Positions 1 through 12,037 of a stretch of 64,000 nucleotides of DNA are shown here, piece after piece. Positions within the stretch are counted from its first letter, which is position 1. Each line of letters begins with the position of its first letter. Origin of the DNA: Ophiocordyceps camponoti-saundersi (nom. inval.) (Eukaryota > Ascomycota > Sordariomycetes > Hypocreales > Ophiocordycipitaceae); NCBI GenBank assembly GCA_003339415.1, contig PDHQ01000115.1:38998-102997 (forward strand). The letters run 5' to 3'. The notes under the pieces were generated by a model. It ran no database searches, was not told the origin of the DNA, and saw only the letters and a list, made by a program, of their open reading frames with translations. A program made the translations under genes and the position numbers.

Positions 1-1212
1 GCGGAAGCGTAAAACGGAGAAGAAAAGAATGTGTTAGAAACAGGGCTTCAAAACACCTGGTTCCATGGAGTATCAGGATAAGAAAGAGAGGAGGTGTAGA
101 GGGAGGATTTCTATACGTTAGATCAGATAGACGGGCTGAGAATCAGATCTGGGGAGCTCGAGTAGGCAGGCCTCTCCCGAGAAGGCGAAAGAGAGATGCA
201 GAAACAAAGAGAGAACGTCTTGCAGAAACGAAGGACGACATGGTTTTATTCTGCCGGTTTGGCATGACCACGTGACTAAGACTTTTTCGAGGGAAGAGAA
301 ACGGCAGTAGAGTACGAAGGGATCTTGGCTGCGCGAGTTGTAGAGGATGTATGTAGAGTGCAAGAGGCGTGGCGTGGACGTTGGCAAGAAGGTGTGCAAA
401 CGTGCAAGGAGAAGATGAATAATAAGAGGCTAAGAGCATTTTTATATTAGTCACCGTCTTAGGTGATTATGTCAGGTCTTCTTCCTCTTCAGATCACAGG
501 AGATGAAGTAGGATCAAGAGGAAACCGAAGAGGCAGTCAGTCATGAAGAGGCTCAGATTTCTCGAGGTTATAAGAGGTGGTGAGAGGTGAGAAGAGGTGA
601 GAGGTTCAACGGCAGAAAGATGCGCCGACTTCCGTCCGGCAGTGGCTTACCTACCACATACGCACGGGTCCCCACTAATCTCTGCCTCTAACCTCTAGGG
701 CCTAGGCTATTGGACCTCTGCAAGGGAAACGCGACTTCAACCCTGCCGCGCACCTCTTGCATAGGCACATGAATGACGAGGTCAACCCTCGAACCCCTAT
801 GAAGAACGCCTGGGCGGATGCGGTCAGCGGCTACGAGCATCTTCTGCAGCAGCAGTACCAGGGCCAGGATCTGTAGCATCTTCGAGCTGTAACGGCCGAG
901 CTTGCTCGAGGCCACGACCTGAGGCACGTTTCGGGATCTGCAGCACGCTTTCGCTTTCGCCGCTTCGCCAGCTGGCAGCTTCCTACCTACTACCAGTAAA
1001 CGATCCCAAGTTCAACTTGCCTCTTCCTCCGCCTGCATCCTCTTCCTGTATCCTCTCCGCCTCCACAACATCTCCCCATCAAACACCCTCACTCTCCGTC
1101 ATACATACCTACACATACACCATCTCTCAGCCTCGCCGGCCCGCCCGCATGCGGGCTTCGATTAAAGCCCACCGACAACCTCATATTGGCTCTGTCGGAC
1201 TCGGGCGCCATC
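1..1212. other. intergenic stretch upstream of SEN1
   Basis: I see no supportable gene here. The open frames are short and have no recognisable domain. A CACGTG palindrome lies near 270. The part next to SEN1 (about 1017-1140) is pyrimidine-rich, as is common in fungal promoters and 5' leaders. Confidence 0.5.
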
Positions 1213-4200
1213 ATGGCTGAAGTCAACGACGAACTCAACAGATGGTTCGACGAGCTCCAGAAGCTTCCTCGCGAATGTCACCTGCTCTGCCCTAAGATCA
1301 GCGACAGTGACCAGGAAAACTACAGGACCTTGGACGATCCATCTACAGAAATCTCTCTTGCGGAGAAGGAGCAACGAATCCAGGATAGCCGAGATCGGAT
1401 CGAAATTACGTACATGAATAGCCTGATCTTTGGCTTCGATAGGAATGAGGCCGGCAGATGGGTGGAAGATTACACGCATCGGCTCCAAAACTGCCTCAAG
1501 GAATGCCCCGACTGTGTCTTCAACTGGCATTGCAGTCGAAAAGCATACTTGCAGAAGTTCTCCGAGTATGTGTGTCGACTGCGAGGCGAGTCCTCTACTA
1601 ACAGGACTCAGACAATGGAACGAGGACACCATGCTACACATGGAGGGCATATTGGACAAGATCGATGTCAAACGAATCGAGGAGAGCATGGCTTGGGCGA
1701 AGAAGTACATTCAAAAGATTGAAAATTCAGGCGTCGTCTTCAAGAGGTCTTCCCTCAGCCAGACTCAACAGTCGCAGCTCTTGACCGCCGTCTACGAAGC
1801 TCTCTGCTGCGTCCCCTACTTCGCCAATCCCGATCAGCGGACTGTTTTCCAGCATGTCTTCATGCGGCTTCAGGGCAAGTCTTACCTTAAGCTTGGCTCC
1901 CAAGACCCGCTTCCGGCCATGACCTATTTCCTCTTTGATCGCAAGGTCGAGGACCGCTTCAAATTCGCCGAGGGAAATTGGAAGACCGTTCCGAATGATT
2001 CCTTGACCGAGCTGCAGTTTGACTGGGCCGTCAACGGCGGCCTTGTCAAGGCCATCGCCGATATCGCAAAGAAAGACCTTGGCCAGACCACCAGCGAAGA
2101 CTTGTCCGATATCCAGCACTTCTGGAATTCTTTCGACGTTATCTTGAGAGCCATGACGGACGAGCTCATCCTCAGCCGTCTGCGAAGTCTGGAAGTCCGT
2201 TCGGGTAGCCCAGGCATCTACGACCTGCTCTTCAGACACGTCCAACACTGCCGTTCCGAGGGCGTCTTGGTGGCTACCATCAAGGTGTTGACGACCCTTT
2301 TGAAGAAGTCGCCCAAGGCCATCTGGGACGCGGTAGGCGATGCGAGGCCCACCGTCATCACCGACCTCGTCTTCGGCAGCCCCATGTACAAGACATTGCT
2401 GCGGCAGTCGATCAGTGACTACTGGACCGGCTGCGGACTGGGCGTCCAGGAGGCGTTGCCGTTTGCCACGTCCTGGATCCAGCCTTGGCTGCAGTCACTG
2501 AACCGCGACCGCCGCTACGACGCGTGCGAGGTCTTCATGCACACTCTCTTCGAGACCCTGGCCAAAGATGCGACCATGGGGGAACCAGGCCAGGCTGCCT
2601 GCGTCCGCGCCGGCTTCGACGCCTTGACCTTCACACTCAAATCCTTCCTCGACGAAAACGTCCAGATGACCTCAGGCTCGACTCACCTGTACGCGAGTGC
2701 GGTCTTCAATATCGTCGTCAAGTACAGAGGCGTTATTCTCCGGAACCTCAAACCCCCCGGAGCCGAAAAGGAGGGCTGGACAACGCTGAAGATTGATCAA
2801 GCCGCCAAGGATCTTCTTTTGGCCGCCATGCGGCTGGACCTGAAGATGCTATCCGACGAGTTCTGCGCCATTAATGACGGAAAGGAGCTTCAGTTGGCCG
2901 TCGTCAGAGACTCCAAAAGCTACTGGGAATGCGTCTACGATGCGTTCGATAGCTCCACGGAACGTGTTGGCTTGGCCACGGATATCTTACCTTGCCTCGG
3001 GCCTCTCATTACGCTCGAGAAGTTCAGGCCTAAGAAGAAAAAGGAGCTGGAAAACGTGTGTCAGCCTTTCAACGACAGATTCAATAGCATCGCCGGTGTG
3101 TTGGTCAGACTGCTCGGCTTTGTTTCTGACTTTGACCTCCCGGATCTGAATGCCCTATTCACCGATCGGTTGCCCTTCCAAGCCATCATTGGGCTCTCGG
3201 TGAATGGGGATCCAGACCTGGCTGAGGCGTCAGTCAATATCTTGACCAGCTGGACCGGCGAGCTTTCCCGCCAGTCGGCTCTGGAGCACATGGCGCGTCT
3301 GCACCCCGAGCTGACCTTTTCTTCCATGGTCTGGACTATCGATAAGGTCATACGTCCACCGGTTCCTTGGGGACCCATCAGACCGATTCTCAACAACAGT
3401 CGGTCCGTTCTGCTGGGTCTAGCCGACCCGACCGCGGGTGTTTTGCGTACAACGACGGTCGGGCCCAAACTGGCTGCCATCATTCTGCGATGGTGGAACG
3501 AGCAATGGCGTTTCGTCTCCATGGCATGCCTCAGCATAGAAAGTTGGACCGATTATATATCGAATACCGTCATGATGGAGTTTTGTCGCGAGATCATGGA
3601 CCTCGCCAACACGCTTATCGCTGAAGACGGCCTCCTTGCGACAACAATTGCTCCCGGCAAGAGCCCGAAAGAAGGCATGGCTATGATCCTCAGCGCTCCC
3701 AAGGAACACTTCCGCGGCATGGATAATATGATCCGTCTTCGGGATACCTGGCTCGTCGAAAAGACTGTGAAGGTGCTCTGCAGGATCCTAACACGATTGC
3801 GCGAGAACGGCCTCGAGATCCATGCGCATTCACGAAAGGCCATCACCGATGCCTGCGTGCCGACCAAAATACCCAACAAATATTTAAGATCGACCAACCT
3901 TACTCAACAGCAGCGTGCTGAGCTGCTGCAGGCTCTGGGCCACCAAGAAGGTGTTGAGGTCGTTCAGGTTAACGTCTTGCCGGAGAAGAACAAGGATGCA
4001 AGACCCAAGACACAGAGCAAGCTTGATACCTGGTCGAAGTCGGCATCGGGCACATCAGCCGCGCCGAAGATCAAGTCGAACCGCGATGACGTGATAGAGC
4101 TGAGCAGGTCTGTCGACAGCCCCCTGCTGAAACAGATCGAGGCACGCCGGGCAAAGCCTTCCAGGCCGGCTAAGGGACCGGACGCTAAGGCCATCTCGGC

Positions 4201-7200
4201 CCTAAAAGAGAGCCGGCAGAGAGAAAAGGCAGAGAAGCAGAAGAGGGATGCAGATGCGATCGCGAGAGCGCGGCAGCTTCGGGGCGAGACTGGACGGGGC
4301 AAAAGCGAGATCATGGTCAACAGCTCCGACGAAGAGTCCGAGGCCGATCACGACGATAGTGACGATGGTGATCAGCTTGCCGCCCTCGGAAAGGGGGCCC
4401 AGAAAGCACAGGACGAGGAAGAAAAGCGACGTCAGCAGGCACTGCGCGACCAGCTCCGCAGGCCAGTCAAGAAGGATCGCATCGCGCGGTCCGTAAACCA
4501 GATGAAAGCGCGTCTGGCCCCCCGCCTCGACATCCTTCACACCACCTTTCTGGAGTGGAAGCCCTTCCACGAGGGTAACGACCCGCCAGGGGCTCTGTCT
4601 GCTTCGAAGGTGGCGACCCGATATAACGACCCCGCATCATACCGGGACACGTTTTTCCCGCTACTCGTGTCCGAGGGCTGGCGGTCGTTTGTGACGTCCA
4701 TGAACGAGTTGACGTCTATGCCGTTTGCGATGAAGGTTGCCAGCCGAGCCACCGTGGACACTTTCCTGGAGGTGACGTTTACGATGCCGATGGCGCAGAA
4801 CAAGGAGCGTTTGGTGTCCGAGGGCGATATCATCCTCGTTTCGGAGGCGGAGAACCCGCTGACCGAGAAGGATGTGCGGCACTGCTTGGGACGGATTCAC
4901 CGCCTCACTTACAAAAAAGGCACCGTCGAGGTGACTTTTCGCGTGGCTTCGTCGAGGAACGCGATGGCGCCGCTCCTCGTGCCCAAGATGGACTTGTACG
5001 CGATCAAGATCACCAACATGACGACGATCGAGAGAGAATACGGGGCACTGCAGAGTCTACAGTATTACGATCTGATGGATGAGATTCTGAAGGGCAAGCC
5101 CTCGCCAGTCTTGCGCTACACAGAAGAGAAAATCGCCAATACGGTGCAAAATTGGTCCCTCAATCGCGGCCAAGCCCTGGCCGTACTGGGTGCGCAAGCG
5201 AACGACGGTTTCACCCTAATTCAGGGGTAAGTTGGGAGACGATCCGGACCGGGCTACGACGAACGATGCTAACGTAGATGGCAAGGCCACCCGGGACGGG
5301 AAAGACGAAGACCATCATCGCTATGGTCGGGTCGCTCCTCTCGGACCAGCTTCTGCAGAAGCCATTGGGCGTACCGGTAGGCGGGCCGTCGCGGCCGACG
5401 AACACGGCCAACGGTGAAAAGCCCAAGAAGCTGCTGGTGTGCGCGCCCAGCAACGCAGCCGTCGACGAGCTGGTGCTGCGTCTCAAGGCTGGGATCAAGA
5501 CGAAGAACGGCAGGGGTCATGCCATTAACGTGCTACGGCTGGGGCGCAGCGACGCCATCAACGCGGCGGTCAAGGACGTGACGCTTGATGAGCTGGTCCG
5601 CAAGCGGCTCGAGGGCGACACGACGCGCGAGAATGCCAAGGCCGACCGCGACAAGCTGCATGAGGAGGCGGCCAGTATCAAGGAGAAGTTGAACGAGTTG
5701 CGGCCGAAGATGGAGGAGGCGCGGGCGAAGAACGACCACGTCTGGATAAACAACTATGCGCGGCAATTCGAAAACCTGAAGCGGATGCAGGCGAATGTTG
5801 GACGGCAGATCGACGCCAATAAGGACAGCGGCGACTCGCTGGCGCGGGAGATGGAGGTGCGGCGGCGCCAGGTGCAGCAGGAGATTCTCAACTCGGCCCA
5901 AGTTCTGTGCGCAACGCTCAGCGGCAGCGGGCACGAGATGTTCCGCAGCCTCGACGTCGAGTTCGACACGGTCATCATCGACGAGGCAGCGCAGTGCGTC
6001 GAGCTCAGCGCGCTGATCCCGCTGAAGTACGGGTGCCGCAAGTGCGTACTGGTGGGCGATCCCAAGCAGCTCCCGCCGACAGTCCTGTCGCAGTCGGCGG
6101 CGCGCTTCGGCTACGATCAGAGTCTGTTTGTGCGGATGCAGCAGAATCATCCGGACAGCGTCCACATGCTGGACACGCAGTATCGCATGCACCCCGACAT
6201 CAGCCTGTTTCCTAGCATCGAGTTTTACGAGGGACAGCTCAGCAACGGACCGGGCATGGCGCGTCTGAGGCGGCAGCCGTGGCACGGCAGCGCTCTCCTG
6301 GGACCGTATCGATTCTTCGACGTGCAGGGCGTGCAGGAGAGGGGCCGACGTGGCCAGTCGTTGGTGAACTCGCGGGAGCTCGAGGTCGCCATGGCGCTGT
6401 ACGAATCCCTCGAGGACAAATATGGAGCCTGCGATCTTGGTGGCAAGGTCGGCATCATCACGCCCTACAAGGCGCAGTTGATGGAGCTTCGGAGCCGATT
6501 CCGCGCCCGGTTTGGTGATAAGATCACGGACGACATCGACTTCAACACGACCGACGCCTTCCAGGGCCGCGAGTGCGAGATCATCATCTTCTCGTGCGTG
6601 CGGGCCAGTGCGACGGGCGGCATCGGCTTCATGACGGACATTCGTCGTATGAATGTCGGTCTGACGAGGGCCAAGTCGTCGCTCTGGATCCTGGGCGACT
6701 CGCGCGCGCTGGTGCAGGGCGAGTTCTGGCGGAAGCTGATTGAGGATGCCAAGGCGCGCGACCGCTACACTTGTGGCGACGTGCTGGGCATGTTCCGCCG
6801 GCCGCTGGAGCCGGCCAAGATTGAGGAGGTGATGGAAGAGGAAAGGGTGGAGGCGGAGGAGGTCAAGGTCGAGGTCAAGGCCGAGGTCAAGGCCGAGGTC
6901 AAGGATCCGGTAACGGCTCCCAAGGCTGAGAAGGCCGAGACAAAAGAATCGACGGCGACACCCAAGGCCGAGACAAAGACCCTTGCTGCAGCTACGAATA
7001 ACAACAAGGACCAGGGCAAAGTGGCATCGAGGCCTGGCGAAGGACCTCCGACTATCCACACAGCCCCGGCCGCTTCGGATGGAAAGAAGCGCAGCCTCGA
7101 CAACGCGACGCAGCCGGCTGCCAAGAGAGTATGTGGCCAAAGGACGGCACCGCACGGGCGAGGATATTTCGCTAACACAGAGGGCCCGGAATAGCAGATT

Positions 7201-7651
7201 TCCGGCGGACTCGCGGGCAAGTTTGGACGACCACAGCCGATAAGCAAGCCGGTACCGGGACCAAAGGACCCTTCGGCCATGTCGGCGCTAGGCTTGACAC
7301 CTCCGGAGCGACCACCGGCGCCGAAAGCCGCACCCCCCGTGCCGAAAGCCGCAACAACGGCTGCACGGGCGGCGGCACCAGTAGCGGCAATGGCAACTAC
7401 TGCACCGAGAGCTGGACCAGCAACTGCTCCGTCGCAACCGGGCGGGCGGCCGACGTCATCGACTCTACCGACGACGGCCGGCAGTCTACCGGTTAACAAC
7501 CAGGTTAGCGGGCCAATTGCGCATCGTCACCCCCTTTTTTTTCCCGCCTCCGCCCCCCTTGATCTGCAACTAACAGGTTCAACAGTCGGCGAAAATCCCT
7601 CTCAAGCGAAAGAAGTCGAAGCCTAGCGTCTTTATGCCGAAGAAGCGGTGA
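1213..7651 (+). CDS. SEN1: Sen1-like superfamily 1 RNA/DNA helicase
   Basis: Orthologue of yeast Sen1 and human senataxin. This nuclear ATP-dependent 5'-3' helicase acts in termination of non-coding transcripts and in R-loop removal. Five exons: 1213-1565, 1612-5226, 5286-7128, 7198-7503 and 7586-7651, giving 2060 aa. All introns are GT-AG with a CTAAC-like branch site. The ATG at 1213 is the first in-frame ATG. A long helical N-terminal region is followed by a basic/acidic linker (about 870-1020). The helicase core carries GPPGTGKT (about 1323-1330), DEAA (about 1554), GDPKQLPP, TQYRMHP (about 1621), a DAFQGRE segment and NVGLTRAK (about 1780). The tail has a short Lys/Glu/Val repeat (DNA about 6845-6905) and ends in a basic KKRxKP/PKKR-like segment, probably an NLS. 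Intron 2 splits the first Gly codon of the Walker A motif. Intron 3 could end at 7194 or 7197, changing one residue. Confidence 0.95.
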
Positions 7652-9070
7652 TTTGTTCTCCTTTTCTTTTTTGCCTTTCTTTGCCATCTCTGTTTCAGAA
7701 GCTGCATTGAATCTTCTCTCTCCACGATCGCATTTCTTGCCGAAGCTGCCATTTTCAGCCTCCTGCATGGCTTGGGCGTTGGACGGACAGAAAAAAAAGA
7801 GTGATACGAAGTGTACGAGATGAAGAGAGCAATTTCGGAGGAGGTTGGGGAAGATGTCTCAGCCTCCCCCCCTATTTTCTATTTTCCTCTTTTCTTTTTC
7901 CTTCTCGCCACCCCTGCTCCCGACTTTCAGTTCGAACGATGATGATCTGGCTCGTCGGCGTCAAGAAAAGGGGTGGTGGGGGAAGCAGATCTGAGGGCGG
8001 AGCAGATGGTGTACATATATGAATGAGTATAGATCGACATGAAAATAGGGGAAAGGCATGGACGGTTAGACAGACTAGTCCGTACCGTGCGGTAGAAGAA
8101 ATAAAGAAAATGATGAAAGACAAAAGCTTGTGGAGGCTGAAGCTGGTGGGTGGCGTCGTCGGGGATAAATGGATACATGATGCATGTGACGAGGAGGGGG
8201 AGAGACGGTGACGATGGTGACGATGGTGACGATGGACGCCCCCTCCGGGCACAGGAGAGACAAAAACTTTGTCCAATAAGAGTAGGAAGAAGAAGAAGAA
8301 GGAAAGAAAGGAGGGAAGCAAAAGAAAGGGTCAATATCAGCGGCGGTTAGTCACTGGTTCGTTGGTTGGCGATGGCGATAGGCGAGAGAGAGGTGATGAT
8401 GATTGCGCTGTACGTATCGTGTACGGATAGGGACATACGGATATGGGGTGGCGATTCCGGGGGATTCGGGAAGCTGCTCGCCGATCAATTGCTTGGTGAG
8501 ACTTGCTTTTTTATATTATACTACCATTATCCGTCGGTAGGTGCCTCTTGCCTCTGCAATCCGTATGTATCCGTACATAGGTGCTCATGCAGACGTACGG
8601 ATACATCACACGCTACTGCATGTAGGTGTACATATCTACTAGGTCGGTAGGAATATGCAGGTTCAATCTAAGAAGGTACGGATACGAAGTGAATTATGAT
8701 GCTGTTGTTTCTTTCACCGCTAGGTTTTAGGGGGGGAAAGAGAGAGAGAAGGAAGGGGCGAGGAGAGAAGATGTGGCTTCTTTATGTCTCTCTTCTCTTC
8801 CTTGTATCCACTCAGTGGAAGAGAAGGTGAGAGGTGAGTAAGAGAGAGAGAGAGAGAGTCACAGAGAGAGAGAGAGAACGTGCCAAGAGTTACGACGACT
8901 GACCGGTTCGTGCAAGTACGGTAAAGGTATTTGACGCAAGGGGGAGGCTTTTTCGGTGGCGAGTCGGTTGATAGATAGGGTAGTAAGGGGAGGTTGGCGC
9001 TAGACAGCGGTCCGGGGTTCGGGAGGGGGAACGAAAAAAAAGGAGGGGAGTGGAGGGGGGAAGGGTGAGG
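7652..9070. other. intergenic stretch between SEN1 and the 9.1 kb gene
   Basis: No gene is supported. The stretch holds a GA microsatellite (about 8835-8878), a (GACGATGGT) minisatellite near 8208-8236 and five copies of TACGGATA in either orientation between 8422 and 8684, annotated separately. The open frames are shadows of low-complexity sequence. Confidence 0.5.
8422..8684. promoter_or_regulatory. cluster of five TACGGATA / TATCCGTA motifs
   Basis: Exact 8-mers occur at 8422-8429, 8436-8443, 8568-8575 (reverse orientation), 8596-8603 and 8677-8684. A near match, TATCCGTC, lies at 8528-8535. The cluster is 390-650 bp upstream of the ATG at 9071. The same 8-mer occurs in other intergenic regions of the window (18851, 28688, 43672, 43794, 47834). 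That it is a protein-binding site is inference from clustering only. Confidence 0.35.
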
Positions 9071-10675
9071 ATGATATCGTCGCTTGGGAAGAAGTCGTGG
9101 GAAGAGGAGACGAAGGAGAAGAAGAAGAGGTTGAAGAAGGCGTCTTTACATGACTTTGCTACGCTGAAGATCGAGGAGGGAGAAGAAGAAGACGAAGAAG
9201 CGAAGGGAAGAGACGAAGAATACGAAGACGGTCCTGACCTTGACGACGACGACGACGACGACGACGAAGACGACGGCATCACCAATTACAACTCCTCCTC
9301 AGTCGTGGCCCTCGTCGACTTCCTACGCAACCACCCACCGCCACCATTACCTCCTTCACCATCTCCCCCTTCATCACCACCAGCTCCTCCAACCCCTCCA
9401 CGAACCACCATGTCAGCCTGCTCCGACGGACGCGGAGCCTGGTCTCGAATCCGCAGCCTCAGCAGTCGAAGACGAAGCAAGTCAATGCCGAGATCGACTT
9501 CGACGACGACGCCTGTTGCCCATCTGCGTCTTCCTGACTCGGCCGTCAGCGGAACTACGATCGGGGGGTATCGACATATCGCCATCTCAATCCCGATTGA
9601 GGCCTCGCCTTTCGCGGAGGGGATGAGGTCGCAGTATCCTGTGTTCCCGACATGTGACGATGCGCTTTCTCTTCCTCTTCCTCGACAACCACAGCAACAT
9701 CAGCATAGGCTGAATGCGAGTCTGGGATCGAAACCGTTCGATTACATCGGTGCTTTGCCCACCAATTTAGACTCACCTCTTTTACTGGACGATGGATCCG
9801 CGCCGTGGAATCGCGCAGATGACGAAACCGTCGTCGTCGTCGGGACGAGCAATAGGGAGATTCCTCCGCGGAGAGTCGGCCAGTCTTCTTCGTCGCAACA
9901 GCTTCTTTCTATAGACGGCTTGATTCGCAACGGGCCTATGCCGCCGCCAAAAGCGCCTGAGAGGGGGAGGGTCAAGGAAGCGATGACGTCTTCTACGACG
10001 GTCATTGTCGATAACCCCGTTGTTGTGTCTTGTTCTTCCTCACGGAGTAGAAGGGAGATTGTGAAGGAGAGGAAGAGGAGGGATTTAGCGGCGATGAGGA
10101 AGCGGAGCGAGCCGATCAAGGGGACGAAACGAAACGTCGCTACGTCTTCGTCTTCTTCTCCTCCCCCTTCTACGTCTGCTTCTTCTACCTCTTCATCTGA
10201 CGATAAGGCCTTGAAGGAGAAGGAATCACATCTAACGATAAGCACGATAAAAGTCATCGTCGACATACCACCGGATCGAGCTCAAGCCACGACGATACCA
10301 ACACCTCCCTCCTCCGTGACCGGCTCTCCTTCGCCGCCGAAACTACATTCACAAGAGGAAAAGAGGGAGAAGACAGCAAGACAGATGGGTCATCATCACC
10401 ACCATAAAAACGACAAGGACGGAGATGACGGGGACGTGTACGTAACCTATCATCGCGACCATCGGATGCGTGACATGGAAAGGAGGTTGAAGAGGTTGGA
10501 GCGAAACGGAGACGTCTGGCTTAGGTCTTTGCTTGCTGATGTTCATCATCGCTCGGGGCCGGCGAAGGGGAGGGACTCTTCGCTGGTCAAGGATGGATGC
10601 TCTGCTGCTGGGATGGAGTCTGTTGAGATGCTGATGAGGGAGCTTGCGAGGACGGGGGGGAGGGATGCTTTATAA
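9071..10675 (+). CDS. low-complexity fungal protein with C-terminal coiled coil
   Basis: Single-exon frame of 534 aa, starting at the first ATG (9071). The N-terminus is highly charged, with a run of about eight Asp near residue 60. It is followed by a VALVDFLRN segment, a Pro-rich stretch, and an Arg/Ser block (IRSLSSRRRSKS). The middle is Ser/Thr/Pro-rich and probably disordered. The C-terminus has a short heptad-like segment (MERRLKRLERNGDVWLRSLL) and a second helix ending at the stop. From memory, segments like VDFLRN..PPP and the C-terminal RLKRLE..WL helix recur in uncharacterised Sordariomycete proteins, so I take it as a real gene of unknown function. No enzymatic domain, signal peptide or membrane span is visible. 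A short poly-His run near residue 440 is compositional. Confidence 0.7.
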   Translation: MISSLGKKSWEEETKEKKKRLKKASLHDFATLKIEEGEEEDEEAKGRDEEYEDGPDLDDDDDDDDEDDGITNYNSSSVVALVDFLRNHPPPPLPPSPSPPSSPPAPPTPPRTTMSACSDGRGAWSRIRSLSSRRRSKSMPRSTSTTTPVAHLRLPDSAVSGTTIGGYRHIAISIPIEASPFAEGMRSQYPVFPTCDDALSLPLPRQPQQHQHRLNASLGSKPFDYIGALPTNLDSPLLLDDGSAPWNRADDETVVVVGTSNREIPPRRVGQSSSSQQLLSIDGLIRNGPMPPPKAPERGRVKEAMTSSTTVIVDNPVVVSCSSSRSRREIVKERKRRDLAAMRKRSEPIKGTKRNVATSSSSSPPPSTSASSTSSSDDKALKEKESHLTISTIKVIVDIPPDRAQATTIPTPPSSVTGSPSPPKLHSQEEKREKTARQMGHHHHHKNDKDGDDGDVYVTYHRDHRMRDMERRLKRLERNGDVWLRSLLADVHHRSGPAKGRDSSLVKDGCSAAGMESVEMLMRELARTGGRDAL

Positions 10676-11099
10676 TGGAAGGTTTGTTGCTTTGTTGCTT
10701 TGCTTTGCCTGACTTTGCCTTACTTTGCTTTGCTTTACTTTGTGTCTTGTTTGTTTTATATCATTGAGATTTAACGGCTTTAACATCTTCTTTGTGGCTC
10801 GACTCAGGAGCAGTTTGTCTCTCTACCATGGAATGTATGTTTATATACGATATACTATGTATGTAGGTCTTGGTAAGTAGGTGAGTAGGTTTCGGTCTAG
10901 GGTTGTAAGAAGTAAGTAGGGAGAGAATAGATGACGACAGAGTTCTCAACTCCCCAAACCAACCACAGCTCAACTAACAGATGCGACTCATTCATACATC
11001 AAGCCATCCATTCATCCTCACATCAATCTCTCCGAACCTCACATCCTCCTCTCGCCTTCTCTTCACCCATCCATCTAACTCCCCCTTCGAAAGCAAGCA
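10676..11099. other. intergenic stretch upstream of the SDR gene
   Basis: Starts with TTTGC/TTACTTTGC-type pentamer repeats (about 10683-10745), followed by TATGTATGTAGG-type tetranucleotide sequence. No gene is seen. The last 100 bp is CA/CT-rich leader-like sequence. Confidence 0.45.
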
Positions 11100-11927
11100 A
11101 TGCCCCCCAAGCCATGGCACTTCGTCTGCCCCTCCAGCCGGGGCCTAGGCCACGCCCTAACACGAACCCTCCTCCGCACCCGACCAGAACCAATCCTCGC
11201 CACAACCCGCTCAAATTCCGAATCCCCCCTCCGCGAAAGCCTCCTCAAAGACCTTCCGTCTACATGCTCAACCCGTCTGAAGATCGTGACGAGCTGCGAC
11301 GTCACGGATGAGGATTCCGTGATGGAAGCTGCGAGGAAAGCGGCGCTGTGGTTCCCGACTGAGAAATACCGCCTTGCGTTCGCTTTTGCCCTCCCGGGGA
11401 TACTGAGGGTGGAGAAATCGTTGGGTGACGTGGATTTTGAGATGGCGATGGAGTCGTTTCGTGTTAATGCCGTGGGGAATCTGGTTCTTGCTAAGCATTT
11501 CTTTCCCTTTCTTCCTAAACGCGTCCATCGACGTCAAGATGGCGAAGAAGGTGAAGAAGGAGGAGAAGAATCATCGCTACCGAAACACGCAACATGGCTC
11601 ACTGTCGCAGCCCGCATCGGCTCCACGACCGATAACCGCGCGGGAGGCTGGTTCTCCTACCGCGCGAGCAAAGCAGCCGTCATAAGCCTATCCCGAAGCC
11701 TAGACCACGCTCTACAGGCGAGCAGCGGACCGGCAGCGATGGCGGTGTCCTACCACCCGGGCACAGTGCGCACGGACTTCAGCCGAGATTTCTGGGACAG
11801 CGTGCCTGACGAGCGGCTCTTCTCGCCCGAGTTTGCGGCGGAGAAGTTGCTGAGTGTCGTTTGGGGTCTGGGACTTGATCAGAGGGGGAGGTGTTGGGAT
11901 TGGAAGGGGGAAGAGGTGCCGCCTTGA
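11100..11927 (+). CDS. short-chain dehydrogenase/reductase (SDR)
   Basis: A 275-aa, single-exon NAD(P)-dependent oxidoreductase of the classical SDR fold, probably cytosolic. The N-terminal cofactor loop reads SSRGLG (residues about 12-17) instead of the usual TGxxxGxG. A CDVTDEDSV segment (about 67) matches the adenine-ring contact region. The active site is SYRASKAA (YxxxK, about 188-192), with a preceding Ser in AARIGS. The PGTVRTDF segment after the active site is typical of the family. An acidic low-complexity loop (DGEEGEEGGEE) interrupts the sequence before the active-site strand. The overall pattern resembles the C-factor (CsgA)-like SDR group. The substrate cannot be told. It converges with CHS5, with about 110 bp between stop codons. 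Confidence 0.88.
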   Translation: MPPKPWHFVCPSSRGLGHALTRTLLRTRPEPILATTRSNSESPLRESLLKDLPSTCSTRLKIVTSCDVTDEDSVMEAARKAALWFPTEKYRLAFAFALPGILRVEKSLGDVDFEMAMESFRVNAVGNLVLAKHFFPFLPKRVHRRQDGEEGEEGGEESSLPKHATWLTVAARIGSTTDNRAGGWFSYRASKAAVISLSRSLDHALQASSGPAAMAVSYHPGTVRTDFSRDFWDSVPDERLFSPEFAAEKLLSVVWGLGLDQRGRCWDWKGEEVPP

Positions 11928-12037
11928 GCAGCCCGTCTTGAGCAGAGGGATCATCGATTGGATTGATCTGTTTATAGATAGCCTCTTGGGGGAGGGAAAA
12001 ACAAATAGAAGAGAAGGAAAAAAAAAAGGGGAACATT

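Noticed and set aside
5533..7155. 540-codon minus-strand frame opposite SEN1
   Set aside because: Antisense shadow of the helicase exon. Its His/Arg/Leu-rich composition follows from the codon use of the real gene.
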